DNA of 64,000 nucleotides from positions 558,001-622,000 of the forward strand of contig NZ_BMQB01000002.1 of NCBI RefSeq assembly GCF_014647895.1, read 5' to 3'. The position numbers and the translations under genes are program-made. The notes under the pieces are model-generated. The model did no database searches, had not been told where the DNA came from, and saw only the letters and a program-made list of their open reading frames with translations. Positions 35,441-45,819 of the stretch are shown here, piece after piece. The DNA is from Pilimelia anulata (GTDB taxonomy: Bacteria; Actinomycetota; Actinomycetes; Mycobacteriales; Micromonosporaceae). Position 1 is the stretch's first letter. Each line of letters starts with the position of its first letter.

Positions 35441-36787
35441 ATGAGCAAGCCCACTGCGCTGTCCGGATTCCCCGAGTGGCTGCCGGAGCAGCGGATCGTC
35501 GAGCAGCACGTGCTGGACCGGCTGCGGTCCACGTTCGAGCTGTACGGCTTCGCCTCGCTGGAGACCCGCGCGGTCGAGCCGCTGGACCAGCTCCTGCGCA
35601 AGGGGGAGACGTCCAAGGAGGTGTACGTCCTGCGCCGGCTCCAGGCCGAGGACGCGGCGGGCGACGCCGGGCTGGGGCTGCACTTCGACCTGACCGTGCC
35701 GTTCGCCCGGTACGTGCTGGAGCACGCGGGCAAGCTGCACTTCCCGTTCCGCCGGTACCAGATCCAGAAGGTGTGGCGGGGCGAGCGGCCGCAGGAGGGC
35801 CGGTACCGCGAGTTCCTCCAGGCCGACATCGACGTGGTCGACCGGGACGCGCTGTCGCCCCAGTACGAGGTGGAGCTGCCGCTGGTGATCGGCGACGCCC
35901 TCGGCGGCCTGCCGCTGGGGCAGGGGCCGGGGGAGCGGCCGGTGGTGATCCAGGTGAACAACCGGAAGGTCTGCGAGGGCTTCTACCGCGGCCTGGGCCT
36001 GACCGACCCGGAGGCCGCGCTGCGCGCGGTGGACAAGCTCGACAAGATCGGCCCGGAGAAGGTGGCGGCGCTGCTGGCCGAGACGGCCGGGGCGAGCGAC
36101 GCGCAGGCCCGGGCGTGCCTGGCGCTGGCGGCGATCAGCACCCCGGACCCGTCGTTCGTGGACGCGGTGCGCGCGCTCGGCGTGACCGACCCGCTGCTGG
36201 ACGAGGGCCTGGCGGAGCTGGCCGCGGTGATCGAGGCGGCGAACGCGCACGCGCCGGGGCTGTGCCGGGCGGAGCTGCGGATCGCCCGCGGCCTGGACTA
36301 CTACACCGGGACCGTGTACGAGACGCTGCTGCGCGGGTACGAGCGGTTCGGCTCGGTCTGCTCCGGCGGCCGGTACGACAACCTGGCCAGCGGCGGCGCG
36401 GACCGGTTCCCCGGCGTCGGCCTGTCGATCGGGGTGTCCCGGATGCTCGGGCTGTTGTTCGGCGCCGGCGCGCTGCGGGCGTCCCGGCAGGTGCCGACGG
36501 CGGTGCTGGTGGCGCTGCCGGACGAGGGGGCCCGGCCGGCGTGCGCGGCGGTCGCCGCCGCGCTGCGCGCCCGCGGCGTCCCGACCGAGGTGGCGCCGAG
36601 CCCGGCGCGGTTCGGCAAGCAGATCCGGTTCGCCGAGCGGCGGGGGATCCCGTACGTCTGGTTCCCGGGTGTCGACGGCGAGCCGGATTCTGTCAAGGAC
36701 ATCCGCTCGGGCGAGCAGGTGGCCGCTGACCTGGCGGAGTGGGCCCCGCCGGCCGCCGATCTGCGGCCGGGTATCACCGGCGGCTGA
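35441..36787 (+). CDS. hisS: Histidyl-tRNA synthetase
   Basis: HisRS charges tRNA-His. The 448-residue class II synthetase shows the motif FDLTVPFARYV, RRYQIQKVWRGERPQEGRYREFLQ (motif 2), the histidine-binding RGLDYYTGTVYE and SGGRYDNL, and a C-terminal anticodon-binding domain. It follows the hydrolase gene with 3 bases between stop and ATG, so the two are one operon. Confidence 0.97.
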   Translation: MSKPTALSGFPEWLPEQRIVEQHVLDRLRSTFELYGFASLETRAVEPLDQLLRKGETSKEVYVLRRLQAEDAAGDAGLGLHFDLTVPFARYVLEHAGKLHFPFRRYQIQKVWRGERPQEGRYREFLQADIDVVDRDALSPQYEVELPLVIGDALGGLPLGQGPGERPVVIQVNNRKVCEGFYRGLGLTDPEAALRAVDKLDKIGPEKVAALLAETAGASDAQARACLALAAISTPDPSFVDAVRALGVTDPLLDEGLAELAAVIEAANAHAPGLCRAELRIARGLDYYTGTVYETLLRGYERFGSVCSGGRYDNLASGGADRFPGVGLSIGVSRMLGLLFGAGALRASRQVPTAVLVALPDEGARPACAAVAAALRARGVPTEVAPSPARFGKQIRFAERRGIPYVWFPGVDGEPDSVKDIRSGEQVAADLAEWAPPAADLRPGITGG

Positions 36788-36809
36788 CCGCCCGATCACA
36801 CCGGGTGAA

Positions 36810-36839
36810 GATCGATTTCGATCATTACCATGTAGTAAT
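36810..36839. promoter_or_regulatory. Two adjacent inverted repeats upstream of the subtilisin gene
   Basis: GATCGA-TT-TCGATC (36810-36823) is directly followed by ATTAC-N6-GTAAT (36824-36839). This is the most AT-rich patch nearby and lies about 40 bases before the -10 box, so it could be a regulator site. Confidence 0.4.
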
Positions 36840-36876
36840 CACAAGTTCAATGCTGTCTTTGAATGAACCGAACGGC

Positions 36877-36882
36877 TAGCGT
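36877..36882 (+). promoter_or_regulatory. Probable -10 box of the subtilisin gene
   Basis: TAGCGT within CTAGCGT; the same 7 bases occur before the M43 protease gene at 53394-53400. No TTGAC-like -35 at the right distance. Confidence 0.4.
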
Positions 36883-36985
36883 CTCCATATCGACCGCTGT
36901 CATTGTCCGGCCTTCCCCCGGATCGCCAGCGGTGGCATTCCCTGCCGCATGTCGGGCCACCCACCCCGCTTTGGAGGCGTTACCC

Positions 36986-38224
36986 ATGGGGACCACCCTC
37001 TCCGCGAGCCGGATCGCCGGCTCCGTCATCGCTGCCGCGGCCCTTGTGGCCGGCGGCGTCGCCCTCGCGCCGGGCGCGTCCGCGGACACCGCGGCCGTCG
37101 GGCGCATCCTCCTCGCGGACTCACCCACCGCGATCCCGGGCAGCTACGTCGTGAAGTTCAAGGAGTCCCGGGTCGCCGGCCGCGCCGTGGCGCCGACCGC
37201 CACCCGGCTCGCCCGCGCCAACGGCGGCCGGGTCGGCTTCACCTACGCCACCGCGCTGCCCGGCTTCCAGTTCAAGGGCGACGCCGCGGGCGCCGCCCGG
37301 CTCGCCGCCGACCCGTCGGTCGAGTACGTCGAGCAGGACCAGACGGTCACCCTCGACGACCGCGCCGGCGACACCCGGCTGGCGACGGCCTGGGGCCTGG
37401 ACCGCAGCGACCAGCGCAAGCTGCCGCTGGACGACAAGTACGCGCCGCGCGGCAAGGGCGGCGAGAACGTCAGCGCCTACATCATCGACACCGGCATCCG
37501 GCAGACCCACCAGGACTTCGGCGGGCGCGCGGTGGCGGGCTTCGACGCCGTGACCCAGGGCGGCAAGGCCGACGACTGCCACGGCCACGGCACCCACGTC
37601 GCCGGCTCGACCGCCGGCACCACGTACGGCATCGCGCCGAAGGCGAAGCTCTACGCCGTCCGGGTGCTCAACTGCCAGGGCAGCGGCTCGAACAGCGGCG
37701 TCATCAGCGGCATCGACTGGGTCGCCAAGAACGCCGTCAAGCCGGCCGTCGCCAACATGAGCCTCGGCGGCGGTGCCAACCAGGGCACCGACGACGCGGT
37801 CGCCAAGGGCGTCAGTGCCGGCGTGGTGTTCGTGGTCGCCGCCGGCAACGGCAACGCCCAGGGCGTGCCGCAGGACGCCTGCGGCTTCTCCCCGGCCCGC
37901 ACGCCGACCGCGATCACCGTCGCGGCCAGCCAGAACAACGACTCGCGCGCCTCGTTCACCAACTACGGCAAGTGCGTCGACATCTGGGGCCCGGGCGTCA
38001 ACATCCCGTCCGCGTGGAAGGACAGCGACACCTCCACCAAGACGATCAGCGGCACCTCGATGGCGTCCCCGCACGTCGCCGGCGCCGCGGTGCTCGCGCT
38101 GGAGGCCAACCCGACCGGCACGCCGGCGCAGATCGGCGACAAGCTCGTCGCCGACGCCACCCCGGACGTGATCACCAACCCGCAGGGCGGCACGGCCAAC
38201 AAGCTGATGTACGTCGGCTCCTGA
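36986..38224 (+). CDS. Secreted subtilisin-like serine protease (S8) with inhibitor propeptide
   Basis: The 412-residue precursor has a Sec signal peptide (cleavage near ASA/DT, about residue 38), an I9 propeptide domain (about 50-115, PGSYVVKFK to VEYVEQD) and an S8 catalytic domain with the triad D168 (IIDTGI), H201 (HGTHVAG) and S358 (GTSMASPH). It belongs to the proteinase K/aqualysin branch (WGLDRSDQR and [10 protein letters not shown]). The ATG at 36986 is chosen over an upstream ATG (36863) because it has GGAGG 9 bases before it and begins the signal peptide. It stands alone between hisS and aspS with its own promoter and terminator. Confidence 0.95.
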   Translation: MGTTLSASRIAGSVIAAAALVAGGVALAPGASADTAAVGRILLADSPTAIPGSYVVKFKESRVAGRAVAPTATRLARANGGRVGFTYATALPGFQFKGDAAGAARLAADPSVEYVEQDQTVTLDDRAGDTRLATAWGLDRSDQRKLPLDDKYAPRGKGGENVSAYIIDTGIRQTHQDFGGRAVAGFDAVTQGGKADDCHGHGTHVAGSTAGTTYGIAPKAKLYAVRVLNCQGSGSNSGVISGIDWVAKNAVKPAVANMSLGGGANQGTDDAVAKGVSAGVVFVVAAGNGNAQGVPQDACGFSPARTPTAITVAASQNNDSRASFTNYGKCVDIWGPGVNIPSAWKDSDTSTKTISGTSMASPHVAGAAVLALEANPTGTPAQIGDKLVADATPDVITNPQGGTANKLMYVGS

Positions 38225-38244
38225 CCGGTACCCCGCACCGCTGA

Positions 38245-38293
38245 CCGCCGGCCCCGGCCCGCTGCGCCCCGCGCAGCCGGCCGGGGCCGGCGG
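38245..38293 (+). terminator. Terminator after the subtilisin gene
   Basis: 15-bp perfect outer stem (38245-38259 and 38279-38293) and a 6-bp inner stem GCTGCG/CGCAGC with a 5-base loop. Confidence 0.75.
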
Positions 38294-38397
38294 CCGTCCG
38301 GGCCCGCCGGGGCGGCCGGCGCAAAACCGGAGCGGGCGCAAACGCGGTGGCGGTCGGTGAAAGAATGGCGGCACAGGACGACGAAGGAGAGCCAGCC

Positions 38398-40188
38398 GTG
38401 ATCCGTACCCATGCCGCCGGGAGCCTGCGGGCCACCGACGCCGGCGCGACCGTCACCCTCGCCGGGTGGGTCGCGCGGCGCCGCGACCACGGCGGGGTGA
38501 TCTTCGTCGATCTCCGGGACGGCTCCGGCGTCGCGCAGGTCGTGTTCCGGGAGGGCATCGAGGCCGCCCACGGGCTGCGCAACGAGTTCTGCGTCGCGGT
38601 CACCGGCGAGGTCGCCGCCCGCCCGGCCGGCAACGAGAACCCCGAGCTGCCCACCGGCGCCGTCGAGGTCATCGCCGCCGAGCTGACCATCCTCTCCGAG
38701 GCGGCGCCGCTGCCGCTGCCGGTCGACGACCACGTCACCGCGGGCGACGACGTGCGGCTGCGGTACCGGTACCTCGACCTGCGCCGCTCCGGGCCGGCCG
38801 CGGCGCTGCGGCTGCGCTCGCGGGCCAACGCCATCGCCCGGCGGGTGCTGGACCGGCACGACTTCCTGGAGATCGAGACGCCGACGCTGACCCGGTCCAC
38901 GCCGGAGGGCGCGCGCGACTTCCTGGTCCCGGTGCGGCTCCAGCCGGGGAGCTGGTACGCGCTGCCGCAGTCGCCGCAGCTCTTCAAGCAGCTCCTCATG
39001 GTCTCCGGGCTGGAGCGGTACTACCAGATCGCCCGCTGCTACCGGGACGAGGACTTCCGGGCCGACCGCCAGCCCGAGTTCACCCAGCTCGACATCGAGA
39101 TGTCGTTCGTCGGGCAGGACGACGTGATCGCGCTCGGCGAGGAGATCGTCCGGGACCTGTGGCGGGAGCTGGCCGACCACGAGATCCCCGCGTCGATCCC
39201 GCGGATCACCTGGCACGAGGCGCTGACCCGGTACGGGTCGGACAAGCCCGACCTGCGGTTCGGCTGCGAGCTGGTCGACCTCACCGACTACCTGCGCGGC
39301 ACGGCGTTCCGGGTGTTCGCCGGGGCGATCGAGGGCGGCGGGTACGTCGGCGCGGTCGTCATGCCCGGCGGCGCCGGCCAGAGCCGCAAGGAGCTGGACG
39401 CCTGGCAGGACTGGGCCAAGGCCCGCGGCGCCCGCGGCCTCGCCTACGTCGTGCTGGACGCCGAGACCGGCGAGCCGCGCGGGCCGGTGGCCAAGAACCT
39501 GTCCGCCGAGCACCTCGCCGGCCTCGCCGACGCCGCCGGCGCCAAGCCCGGCGACGCGATCTTCTTCGCCGCGAGCGAGGACCGGCGGGCCGCGCAGGAG
39601 CTGCTCGGCGCCGCCCGGCTGGTGGTCGGCAAGCGGGTCGGGCTGATCGACGAGAGCGCGTGGGCGTTCTGCTGGGTCACCGAGGCGCCGATGTTCGAGC
39701 AGGTCGAGGGCGTCGGCGCGGCCGGCGACGGCTGGACGGCCGTGCACCACCCGTTCACCTCGCCGGTGGCCGAGTGGGAGGGCCGGTTCGAGGAGGCGCC
39801 GGGGGAGGCGCTGGCGTACGCGTACGACATCGTCTGCAACGGCAACGAGATCGGCGGCGGCTCCATCCGTATCCACCGCGAGGCGGTGCAGAAGCGGGTG
39901 TTCACGCTGCTCGGCATCAGCGAGCAGGAGGCGGCCGACAAGTTCGGCTTCCTGCTCGAGGCGTTCAAGTTCGGGCCGCCGCCGCACGGCGGCATCGCGT
40001 TCGGCTGGGACCGGGTGTGCATGCTGCTCGCCGGCGCGGACTCGATCCGCGAGGTGATCGCGTTCCCGAAGACCGGCGGCGGGTACGACCCGCTGACCGG
40101 CGCCCCGACGCCGATCACGGCGCAGCAGCGGACCGAGGCGGGCATCGACGCCAAGCCGAAGCCGGCGCCCGCCCCCGCGGCGTCCTAG
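38398..40188 (+). CDS. aspS: Aspartyl-tRNA synthetase
   Basis: AspRS charges tRNA-Asp. The 596-residue class IIb enzyme has the N-terminal OB anticodon-binding domain ([26 protein letters not shown]), the catalytic core with [19 protein letters not shown], the motif 2 region [18 protein letters not shown], the bacterial GAD insert, and motif 3 [15 protein letters not shown] 38398 has AAGGAGA about 8 bases upstream and gives the normal N-terminus; an upstream ATG (38365) is less likely. Whether it also charges tRNA-Asn is not decided by the window. Confidence 0.97.
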   Translation: MIRTHAAGSLRATDAGATVTLAGWVARRRDHGGVIFVDLRDGSGVAQVVFREGIEAAHGLRNEFCVAVTGEVAARPAGNENPELPTGAVEVIAAELTILSEAAPLPLPVDDHVTAGDDVRLRYRYLDLRRSGPAAALRLRSRANAIARRVLDRHDFLEIETPTLTRSTPEGARDFLVPVRLQPGSWYALPQSPQLFKQLLMVSGLERYYQIARCYRDEDFRADRQPEFTQLDIEMSFVGQDDVIALGEEIVRDLWRELADHEIPASIPRITWHEALTRYGSDKPDLRFGCELVDLTDYLRGTAFRVFAGAIEGGGYVGAVVMPGGAGQSRKELDAWQDWAKARGARGLAYVVLDAETGEPRGPVAKNLSAEHLAGLADAAGAKPGDAIFFAASEDRRAAQELLGAARLVVGKRVGLIDESAWAFCWVTEAPMFEQVEGVGAAGDGWTAVHHPFTSPVAEWEGRFEEAPGEALAYAYDIVCNGNEIGGGSIRIHREAVQKRVFTLLGISEQEAADKFGFLLEAFKFGPPPHGGIAFGWDRVCMLLAGADSIREVIAFPKTGGGYDPLTGAPTPITAQQRTEAGIDAKPKPAPAPAAS

Positions 40189-40196
40189 CCGGGCCC

Positions 40197-40230
40197 GGGG
40201 ACCGCGCCGCGCCGCGCGCGGGCGGTCCCC
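40197..40230 (+). terminator. Terminator after aspS
   Basis: 9-bp stem GGGGACCGC/GCGGTCCCC (40197-40205 and 40222-40230). Confidence 0.6.
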
Positions 40231-40305
40231 GTCGGGGCGATTACGGTGAGTAACGGGCCGTAGTGGCGCGTATGTGGTGATTTTTGGCGGCTGCGCGGCT
40301 GCCGG

Positions 40306-40311
40306 TACTGT
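40306..40311 (+). promoter_or_regulatory. -10 box of rarA (leaderless)
   Basis: TACTGT ends 8 bases before ATG 40320, or 5 bases before the alternative GTG 40317. Confidence 0.45.
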
Positions 40312-40319
40312 CAGTGGTG

Positions 40320-41741
40320 ATGGAGCCAGACGCACTCTTCCCGGTCGCGCCGCGCACGTCGACCGGCGGCGATGCCGTGGCCGGCCCGACCGCGGCGCCC
40401 TTCGCCGTCGGCCCCGACGCCCCGCTGCCCGCCCGGATGCGCCCGGCCGTCCTGGACGAACTGGTCGGCCAGGAGCACCTGCTCGCCCCCGGCGCCCCGC
40501 TGCGCCAGCTCCTCGCCGGGGACGCCCTGCTCTCGGTCATCCTGTGGGGCCCGCCCGGCTGCGGCAAGACCACCATCGCCCGGCTGGTCGCCGGCGCCGC
40601 CGACCGGCGGTTCGTGGCGCTGTCCGCGCTCAACGCCGGGGTCAAGGACGTCCGCGCCGTCATCGACGAGGCCCGGCGGCAGCGGCGTACCGGCGGGCCG
40701 GCGACCGTGCTGTTCATCGACGAGGTGCACCGGTTCAGCAAGACGCAGCAGGACTCGCTGCTCGCCGCCGTCGAGGACCGGACCGTCACGCTGCTCGCCG
40801 CGACCACCGAGAACCCCCACTTCTCGGTGATCTCGCCGCTGCTGTCCCGCTGCGTGCTGCTCACGCTCCGTCCACTCGACGCCGACGTCGTGGGTACGCT
40901 CGTCGATCGGGCGGTCGCCGACGCGCGCGGCCTCGCCGGTGCGGTCGGGCTCGCCGCCGATGCCCGCGCCCACCTCGTCCGGCTCAGCGAGGGCGACGTC
41001 CGCAAGGCGCTCACCGCGCTGGAGGCCGCCGCCGCGAGCGCCCGCGCCGCCGGCCGCCCGGAGATCGACCTGCCGACCGCCGAGCAGGCGGTGGACGTGG
41101 CCGCCGTGCGGTACGACCGGGACGGCGACGCCCACTACGACATCACCAGCGCGTTCATCAAGAGCCTGCGCGGCTCCGACCCGGACGCCGCCCTGCACTG
41201 GCTCGCCCGGATGCTCGTCGCCGGCGAGGACGCCCGGTTCATCGCCCGCCGGCTGATCATCTTCGCCAGCGAGGACGTCGGCCTCGCCGACCCCACCGCG
41301 CTGCCCGTCGCCATCGCCGCGGCGGGCGCCGTCGACCGGGTCGGGCTGCCCGAGGCGCAGCTCAATCTCGCCCACGCCGTTATCCATCTCGCGGCGGCGC
41401 CGAAGTCCAACGCCGTCACCACGGCCCTGGCGGCGGCGCTCGCCGACGTCCGCGCGGGCCGCGGCGGCGCCGTGCCGGCGCACCTGCGGGACAGCCACTA
41501 CCGCGGCGCGCGCGGGCTCGGCCACGGCATCGGGTACCGCTACCCGCACGACGACCCCCGCGGGGTCGTCCCCCAGCAGTACGCGCCGGACCCCCTGGTC
41601 GGCGTCGACTACTACCAGCCGACCCGGCACGGCGCCGAGGACGCGGTCGCCGCGCGGATGCCCGCGCTGCGCCGCATCGTCCGCGCCGGGTCCCCGCGGG
41701 GCGCCGAGGGCGCCCCCGCCGACGGAAAGAGGACGACGTGA
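40320..41741 (+). CDS. rarA: Replication-associated recombination protein A (AAA+ ATPase)
   Basis: RarA (MgsA) is a clamp-loader-like ATPase acting at stalled replication forks. The 473-residue protein has a first conserved stretch [14 protein letters not shown], Walker [12 protein letters not shown], Walker [11 protein letters not shown], sensor 1 AATTENP, and the C-terminal tetramerisation domain with [16 protein letters not shown] and [10 protein letters not shown] segments. ATG 40320 is preferred by the leaderless promoter. The stop overlaps the start of the large disordered protein gene (GTGA). Confidence 0.94.
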   Translation: MEPDALFPVAPRTSTGGDAVAGPTAAPFAVGPDAPLPARMRPAVLDELVGQEHLLAPGAPLRQLLAGDALLSVILWGPPGCGKTTIARLVAGAADRRFVALSALNAGVKDVRAVIDEARRQRRTGGPATVLFIDEVHRFSKTQQDSLLAAVEDRTVTLLAATTENPHFSVISPLLSRCVLLTLRPLDADVVGTLVDRAVADARGLAGAVGLAADARAHLVRLSEGDVRKALTALEAAAASARAAGRPEIDLPTAEQAVDVAAVRYDRDGDAHYDITSAFIKSLRGSDPDAALHWLARMLVAGEDARFIARRLIIFASEDVGLADPTALPVAIAAAGAVDRVGLPEAQLNLAHAVIHLAAAPKSNAVTTALAAALADVRAGRGGAVPAHLRDSHYRGARGLGHGIGYRYPHDDPRGVVPQQYAPDPLVGVDYYQPTRHGAEDAVAARMPALRRIVRAGSPRGAEGAPADGKRTT

Positions 41742-44700
41742 GATCGCGCGGCTCCGATCGCCCCGAGGACAGCGGCGACGACACCCGCCAGGGCCGGGCC
41801 AAGGGCCGGCGCTGGGGGCGGGGCAAGGCCGCCGCCGAGCCGCCGGTCGAGGAGGAGGTACCGCGCGAGGAGCTGGGCTGGATCGCGGAACTGCGCAGCG
41901 CCAAGGAGGCCAAGGGCAGCCTGGCGCCCGGTGAGCAGCGCGCCGGCGAGCCCCCGGCGGCCCCCGCCGCCCCGGCGCGGGGCGCCGAGCGCGCGCCCGC
42001 CGGTGGTGGGCGCCCGGGCGTCGCCGGCCGACCGGCCGGTGCCGATCGGGGTCCCGGCCCGGCGGCCGGGTCCGCCGGCCGCGCCGATCGGTCCGGCCAG
42101 CTCGCCGATCAGTCCGGCCAGCTCGCCGACCGGGACCGGGGCGCCGGCGGGTCCGCCGGCCGGGGCCTGCCCGAGCGGGCGCCGGCGACCGAGCCGGGTC
42201 CGGCGCCGCGGGCCGGCGGACGGCGCCCCACGATCGAGCCGCCGCGCCGCGGCGGCAGCACCCCGCGGCCGGGCGCCGACCCGCGCCCGGCCGGCGCCGC
42301 GCCGGACGCCCCCCGCGGTCCGGGGCCGGAGCCCCGGCCGGACGGCCCGCGCGCCGGTGCCGGGTCGCGCTCGGCCACCGAGCGGCCCGGCCTGGACCAC
42401 GGCCCCGCACCGCTGGGGCGCCGGGGTCCCGACGCGCCCGGCGCCGACCGGGGTCCCGCACCGCTGGGGCGCCGCGGCCCCGACGCCCTCGACCGCCGTA
42501 CCCCGGCCGAGCCCGACCGCGGCCGCCGCGCCACCGACCCGCCGGCCGCGGGCCGTCCCGCGCTGCCGGACCGGCGGGCGGGCGACCCGGCCGCCGGCCA
42601 CCGGCCGGCCGGGTCACCGGACGCCCCGCGCCCGGCCGCCAACCGCGCCGACGAGCGCCGCCCGCTGTCCGACGAGCGCCGGCCGCCGGGCGACGACCGC
42701 CGTGGGCTGGCGGACGAGCGTCGGCCGCCGGCCGACGAGCAGCGCCCCGGTGCCGGGGAGCCGTACGGCGGGTCGGCCCGGCGGCCGGCGCCGCTGCGGC
42801 CCGGCGCCGACGTGCCCCGGCCGGCGCCGGACGCGCCGCGGGGCGGCCGCCCCGCGGTCGAGCCGCCGCGACCCGGCCGGGACGTACCGCGGCCCGGCTT
42901 CGACCAGCCGCGGGCCGGGGGAGCGGGCGAGCCGGGGTACCCGGCCGGCCGATCCGGCTTCGACCCCGCCCCGCCGCGCGCCGGCGGCCCCGCCGCTGGC
43001 GACCCGGCCGGGACCGGCCGCGGTGATGCCGGTCGCGGTGACGCCGGGACCGGCCCGGTCGACCGGCGGCGACCCGTCGTGGAGCCGACACGCCGCCGCG
43101 GCGCGCCGGCCACCCCGCCGCCGCTGCCCGGCGGCGTCCACCGCGACCTCGACCCCCGCGACGCCGATCCGCGCGGCGCCGACCCCCGCGGCGGGATTCC
43201 ACACCGGCAGCGCCCGGCGGGCGGCCCGGCCGAGCCCGCCGGCCCGGTGGGCTCGCGTGGAGCCCTCGAAGCGCGCGGCGCCACCGGCCACCGCGACGTC
43301 GCGGGCCCCCGCGACGCGCTCGACCGCCGCGACGCGCTGGACCGCCGCGACGCCCCCGGCCCCCGTGATGCGCTGGACCGTCGCGACGCCCCGGGCCCCC
43401 GGGACGCGTTGGACCGCCGCGACGCCCCGGGCCGGCGCGGTGCCGATGCCCTCGACCCCGGCACCCGCGACGCCGGCGCTCTCGACCGGCCGGACGGCCG
43501 GGCGGCGGCCGGACCGCGGCGCGCCGGGCCGCAGGAGCAGCCCCCGCCGCCGGTGAGCCCCGGCCGGACGACCCCCGCGGCCGCGCCGCACCCCGGCCGC
43601 CCCGGCCCGCCCCCGCCGGTCCCGAGCGGGTCCGGCCCGCGGGCCGGCCGCCCGGCCCCGGCGCCCGCCGAACCCGCGGAGCCCGGCCACCGCGGCGCCC
43701 TGCCGCACCGCCCCCACGGCACGGCACCCGGTGCCGCTGCCGGCATCGCCGCCGGCGCGGCCGCGGCCGGAGCGGCCGCCGTCCGCCCGGCCCCGCCCGG
43801 CGGCGCGCCGCCGCCGGCGGGCCGGCCCGCGCTCGACCGCCCGCCGGTCGACCCGGCCGACCGCGCCGCATCGCCGGCCCGCCCGGCGCTGCCCGCGCCC
43901 CCCGGCAGGCCCGGCGCCACGCCGCCGAGCCTGACCGCCGGCCGCGCCGCGGCCGCCGCGCCGGCGCCCCCGGTGCCGCCGCCGGCACCGGCGTTCGACC
44001 GCCCGGCCGCACCGGACCGCCCGGCCCTGCCGGGCCGCCCCGCCCCGGACCGCGCCGACCACCCCGCCCCGCCCGCGGGCCGGGCCGCCCCGCCGCTCGA
44101 CCGGGCGGCGCCGTCCCCGGACCGGACCGGGCCGCTGCCCCCGGACCGAACCGGCGCCCTGCCGCCGGACCGGACCGGGGCGTTCGACCGGCCCGGCGCG
44201 ACCGCCTTCGACCGGCCCGCGGCGTACGGCACGGCGGCCGACGACCGGCCCGCGGCGTACGGCGCGGCGGCCGACGACCGGCCCGGCGCGGCGGCGGACA
44301 GCCCGCCCGGCGCCGTACCGCAGCGCGGGGCCGGGCGCGGCCCCGCGCTGCGCGGCGCCCCCGCCGAGATCCGCCGGCAGCTCCGCGAGCGCAAGCGGCT
44401 CCGGCTGGCCACCCTCGTCGTGGGGTGCGTGGTGATCCTCGGCGCCGTACCGCTGTTCTTCGGCGTCCGGGCCAGCCTCCGCGACCCGGTGTTCGTCGCC
44501 CTGGACGGCATGGAGATCCCCGGCTGGGCCGGGCAGGCGGCCCGGGACGAGACCAGCGGCAGCGCGTGGTGCATCGACGAGTGCCGGTTCCGCGAGCGGC
44601 GGCTGTCCGCCGAGCGGGCGCCGGGCGAGACGAACAGCGCGTACGCCGCCGGCCTCGGCGCCGCGGGCTGGCAGCCCTGGCGGATCGAGCCCTGCCCGGG

Positions 44701-44959
44701 CCAGCCGCTGCGCCCGGACGAGTTCTACACCTGCTGGCGGCGCGACGAGTACACGCTGGACCTGTGGGTGCGCAAGCCCGCGTGCGAGCCGGCCGGCGCC
44801 GACGGGTGCGCCGGGGCGGCGGTGACGATCAAGGTCCGGAACGCCATCGCGGACGAGCGGCTGAACCCGACCCGGGTCGGCACCGACCCGAGCGAGACCG
44901 GCGAGGACCCCGACCCGGTGTTCACCGACCCGCCACCATCGACACCACCGGCATCGTGA
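41738..44959 (+). CDS. Very large, mostly disordered single-pass membrane protein, unknown function
   Basis: I do not recognise a function. The 1073-residue product starts with a charged region containing [20 protein letters not shown], which looks conserved in form, then about 840 residues of low-complexity sequence made almost only of Pro, Ala, Gly, Arg and Asp. It includes 12-residue tandem repeats of the type [12 protein letters not shown] (residues about 523-567) and repeats such as PDRTGALP and DDRPAAYG. One TM helix (about 888-910, [20 protein letters not shown]) separates this cytoplasmic part from an external domain of about 160 residues with six cysteines (CIDEC, PCP, TCW, PAC, GCAG). 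The GTG start overlaps the rarA stop, so the reading frame is coupled to rarA. Third-position GC bias supports coding throughout. Confidence 0.75.
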   Translation: MRSRGSDRPEDSGDDTRQGRAKGRRWGRGKAAAEPPVEEEVPREELGWIAELRSAKEAKGSLAPGEQRAGEPPAAPAAPARGAERAPAGGGRPGVAGRPAGADRGPGPAAGSAGRADRSGQLADQSGQLADRDRGAGGSAGRGLPERAPATEPGPAPRAGGRRPTIEPPRRGGSTPRPGADPRPAGAAPDAPRGPGPEPRPDGPRAGAGSRSATERPGLDHGPAPLGRRGPDAPGADRGPAPLGRRGPDALDRRTPAEPDRGRRATDPPAAGRPALPDRRAGDPAAGHRPAGSPDAPRPAANRADERRPLSDERRPPGDDRRGLADERRPPADEQRPGAGEPYGGSARRPAPLRPGADVPRPAPDAPRGGRPAVEPPRPGRDVPRPGFDQPRAGGAGEPGYPAGRSGFDPAPPRAGGPAAGDPAGTGRGDAGRGDAGTGPVDRRRPVVEPTRRRGAPATPPPLPGGVHRDLDPRDADPRGADPRGGIPHRQRPAGGPAEPAGPVGSRGALEARGATGHRDVAGPRDALDRRDALDRRDAPGPRDALDRRDAPGPRDALDRRDAPGRRGADALDPGTRDAGALDRPDGRAAAGPRRAGPQEQPPPPVSPGRTTPAAAPHPGRPGPPPPVPSGSGPRAGRPAPAPAEPAEPGHRGALPHRPHGTAPGAAAGIAAGAAAAGAAAVRPAPPGGAPPPAGRPALDRPPVDPADRAASPARPALPAPPGRPGATPPSLTAGRAAAAAPAPPVPPPAPAFDRPAAPDRPALPGRPAPDRADHPAPPAGRAAPPLDRAAPSPDRTGPLPPDRTGALPPDRTGAFDRPGATAFDRPAAYGTAADDRPAAYGAAADDRPGAAADSPPGAVPQRGAGRGPALRGAPAEIRRQLRERKRLRLATLVVGCVVILGAVPLFFGVRASLRDPVFVALDGMEIPGWAGQAARDETSGSAWCIDECRFRERRLSAERAPGETNSAYAAGLGAAGWQPWRIEPCPGQPLRPDEFYTCWRRDEYTLDLWVRKPACEPAGADGCAGAAVTIKVRNAIADERLNPTRVGTDPSETGEDPDPVFTDPPPSTPPAS
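43304..43439 (+). repeat. 36-bp in-frame tandem repeats in the disordered protein gene
   Basis: About 3.5 copies of a 36-bp unit coding for [12 protein letters not shown]. Unit borders differ by single bases. The region is prone to copy-number change. Confidence 0.75.
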
Positions 44960-44983
44960 TGCACGCGGCCGCGGCCGGGCCGG

Positions 44984-44989
44984 TAAGGT
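44984..44989 (+). promoter_or_regulatory. Probable -10 box of the DUF948 gene
   Basis: TAAGGT, about 70 bases before GTG 45059. Confidence 0.4.
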
Positions 44990-45058
44990 CAGCCGGGTCG
45001 GCGCGGATGTGGAGCGCGGGCGCGTACGCGCCCGCGCCGCGGTGAGGAGGCGGAGCCC

Positions 45059-45514
45059 GTGGTTGCTGGGGACGTGGCGGGGCTGGTCGCGGCCGGTGCC
45101 TTCCTGATGCTGGTGCTCGTGCTCGCGGTACCGATCCTGCGGCTGGGGCGGACGATCGACGCCGCCACCCGGGCGATCACCGACCTGAACGCCCGGACGG
45201 GCCCGCTGCTGGGCAACGTCACCGCGAGCGTCGAGGGGGTGAACACCGCGCTGGGCCAGGTCCAGGTCACCCTCGACGGGGTGAACGCGCAGCTCGCCAA
45301 GGTCGACACGATCACCGGGCACGTGCAGACCGTCAGCGCCAACGTCGCCAACCTGGCCACGATCGTGACGACCGCCGCGGCGAACCCGCTGGTCAAGGTG
45401 GCCTCGTTCGGGTACGGGCTGCGCAAGGCGACGGCCGCGCGCCGGCACGCGGAGACCGAGCGCGAGGTGCGCGCCACCATCAAGGACCGGCTGCGCGGTC
45501 GGCGCTCGGGCTGA
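45059..45514 (+). CDS. DUF948 membrane protein
   Basis: The 151-residue protein has one N-terminal TM helix (about 7-28), then a long amphipathic helical part with repeated hydrophobic/Asn/Val patterns (VTASVEGVNTALGQVQVTLDGVNAQLAKVD) typical of DUF948, probably a coiled coil. The tail is basic. Function is unknown; the gene precedes alaS in many actinobacteria. The GTG start has GAGGAGG upstream. Confidence 0.85.
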   Translation: MVAGDVAGLVAAGAFLMLVLVLAVPILRLGRTIDAATRAITDLNARTGPLLGNVTASVEGVNTALGQVQVTLDGVNAQLAKVDTITGHVQTVSANVANLATIVTTAAANPLVKVASFGYGLRKATAARRHAETEREVRATIKDRLRGRRSG

Positions 45515-45540
45515 GCCCCGCGCCGGGACGGGAGTGAGCG

Positions 45541-45819
45541 ATGAAGCGGATGCTGTGGCTCGGGATCGGCCTGGCGGTCGGCGCGCTGGTGGTGCGCGCG
45601 GCGACGAAGCGGGCGCGGGCGTTCACCCCGCAGGGGATCGCCGGCGCCGTGACGGGGTCGGCGGAAAACGCGTTGGGGGCGGTGCGTAGCTTCGTGGACG
45701 ATGTCCGGGCGGGCATGGCCGAGCGCCAGGACGAGATCCACGCCGCCATCGCCGCGGGCATCGTCCTGCCGGCCGACCCGGTGGACGACGACGAGCCGTA
45801 CGAGGAAGGTCAGCGATGA
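45541..45819 (+). CDS. Small membrane protein conserved before alaS, unknown function
   Basis: The 92-residue protein has an N-terminal hydrophobic helix (about 4-20) and an acidic C-terminus. Small proteins of this form, with a [20 protein letters not shown] segment, are found between the DUF948 gene and alaS in other actinobacteria. Its stop overlaps the alaS ATG (ATGA), so it is translationally coupled to alaS. Confidence 0.8.
   Translation: MKRMLWLGIGLAVGALVVRAATKRARAFTPQGIAGAVTGSAENALGAVRSFVDDVRAGMAERQDEIHAAIAAGIVLPADPVDDDEPYEEGQR

Noticed and set aside
36863..36985. Upstream ATG extending the subtilisin by 41 codons
   Set aside because: It would start before the probable transcription start and put extra residues before a good signal peptide; GGAGG supports ATG 36986.
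43304..43439. CRISPR array
   Set aside because: The repeats are contiguous, in frame and coding, without spacers; no cas genes nearby.
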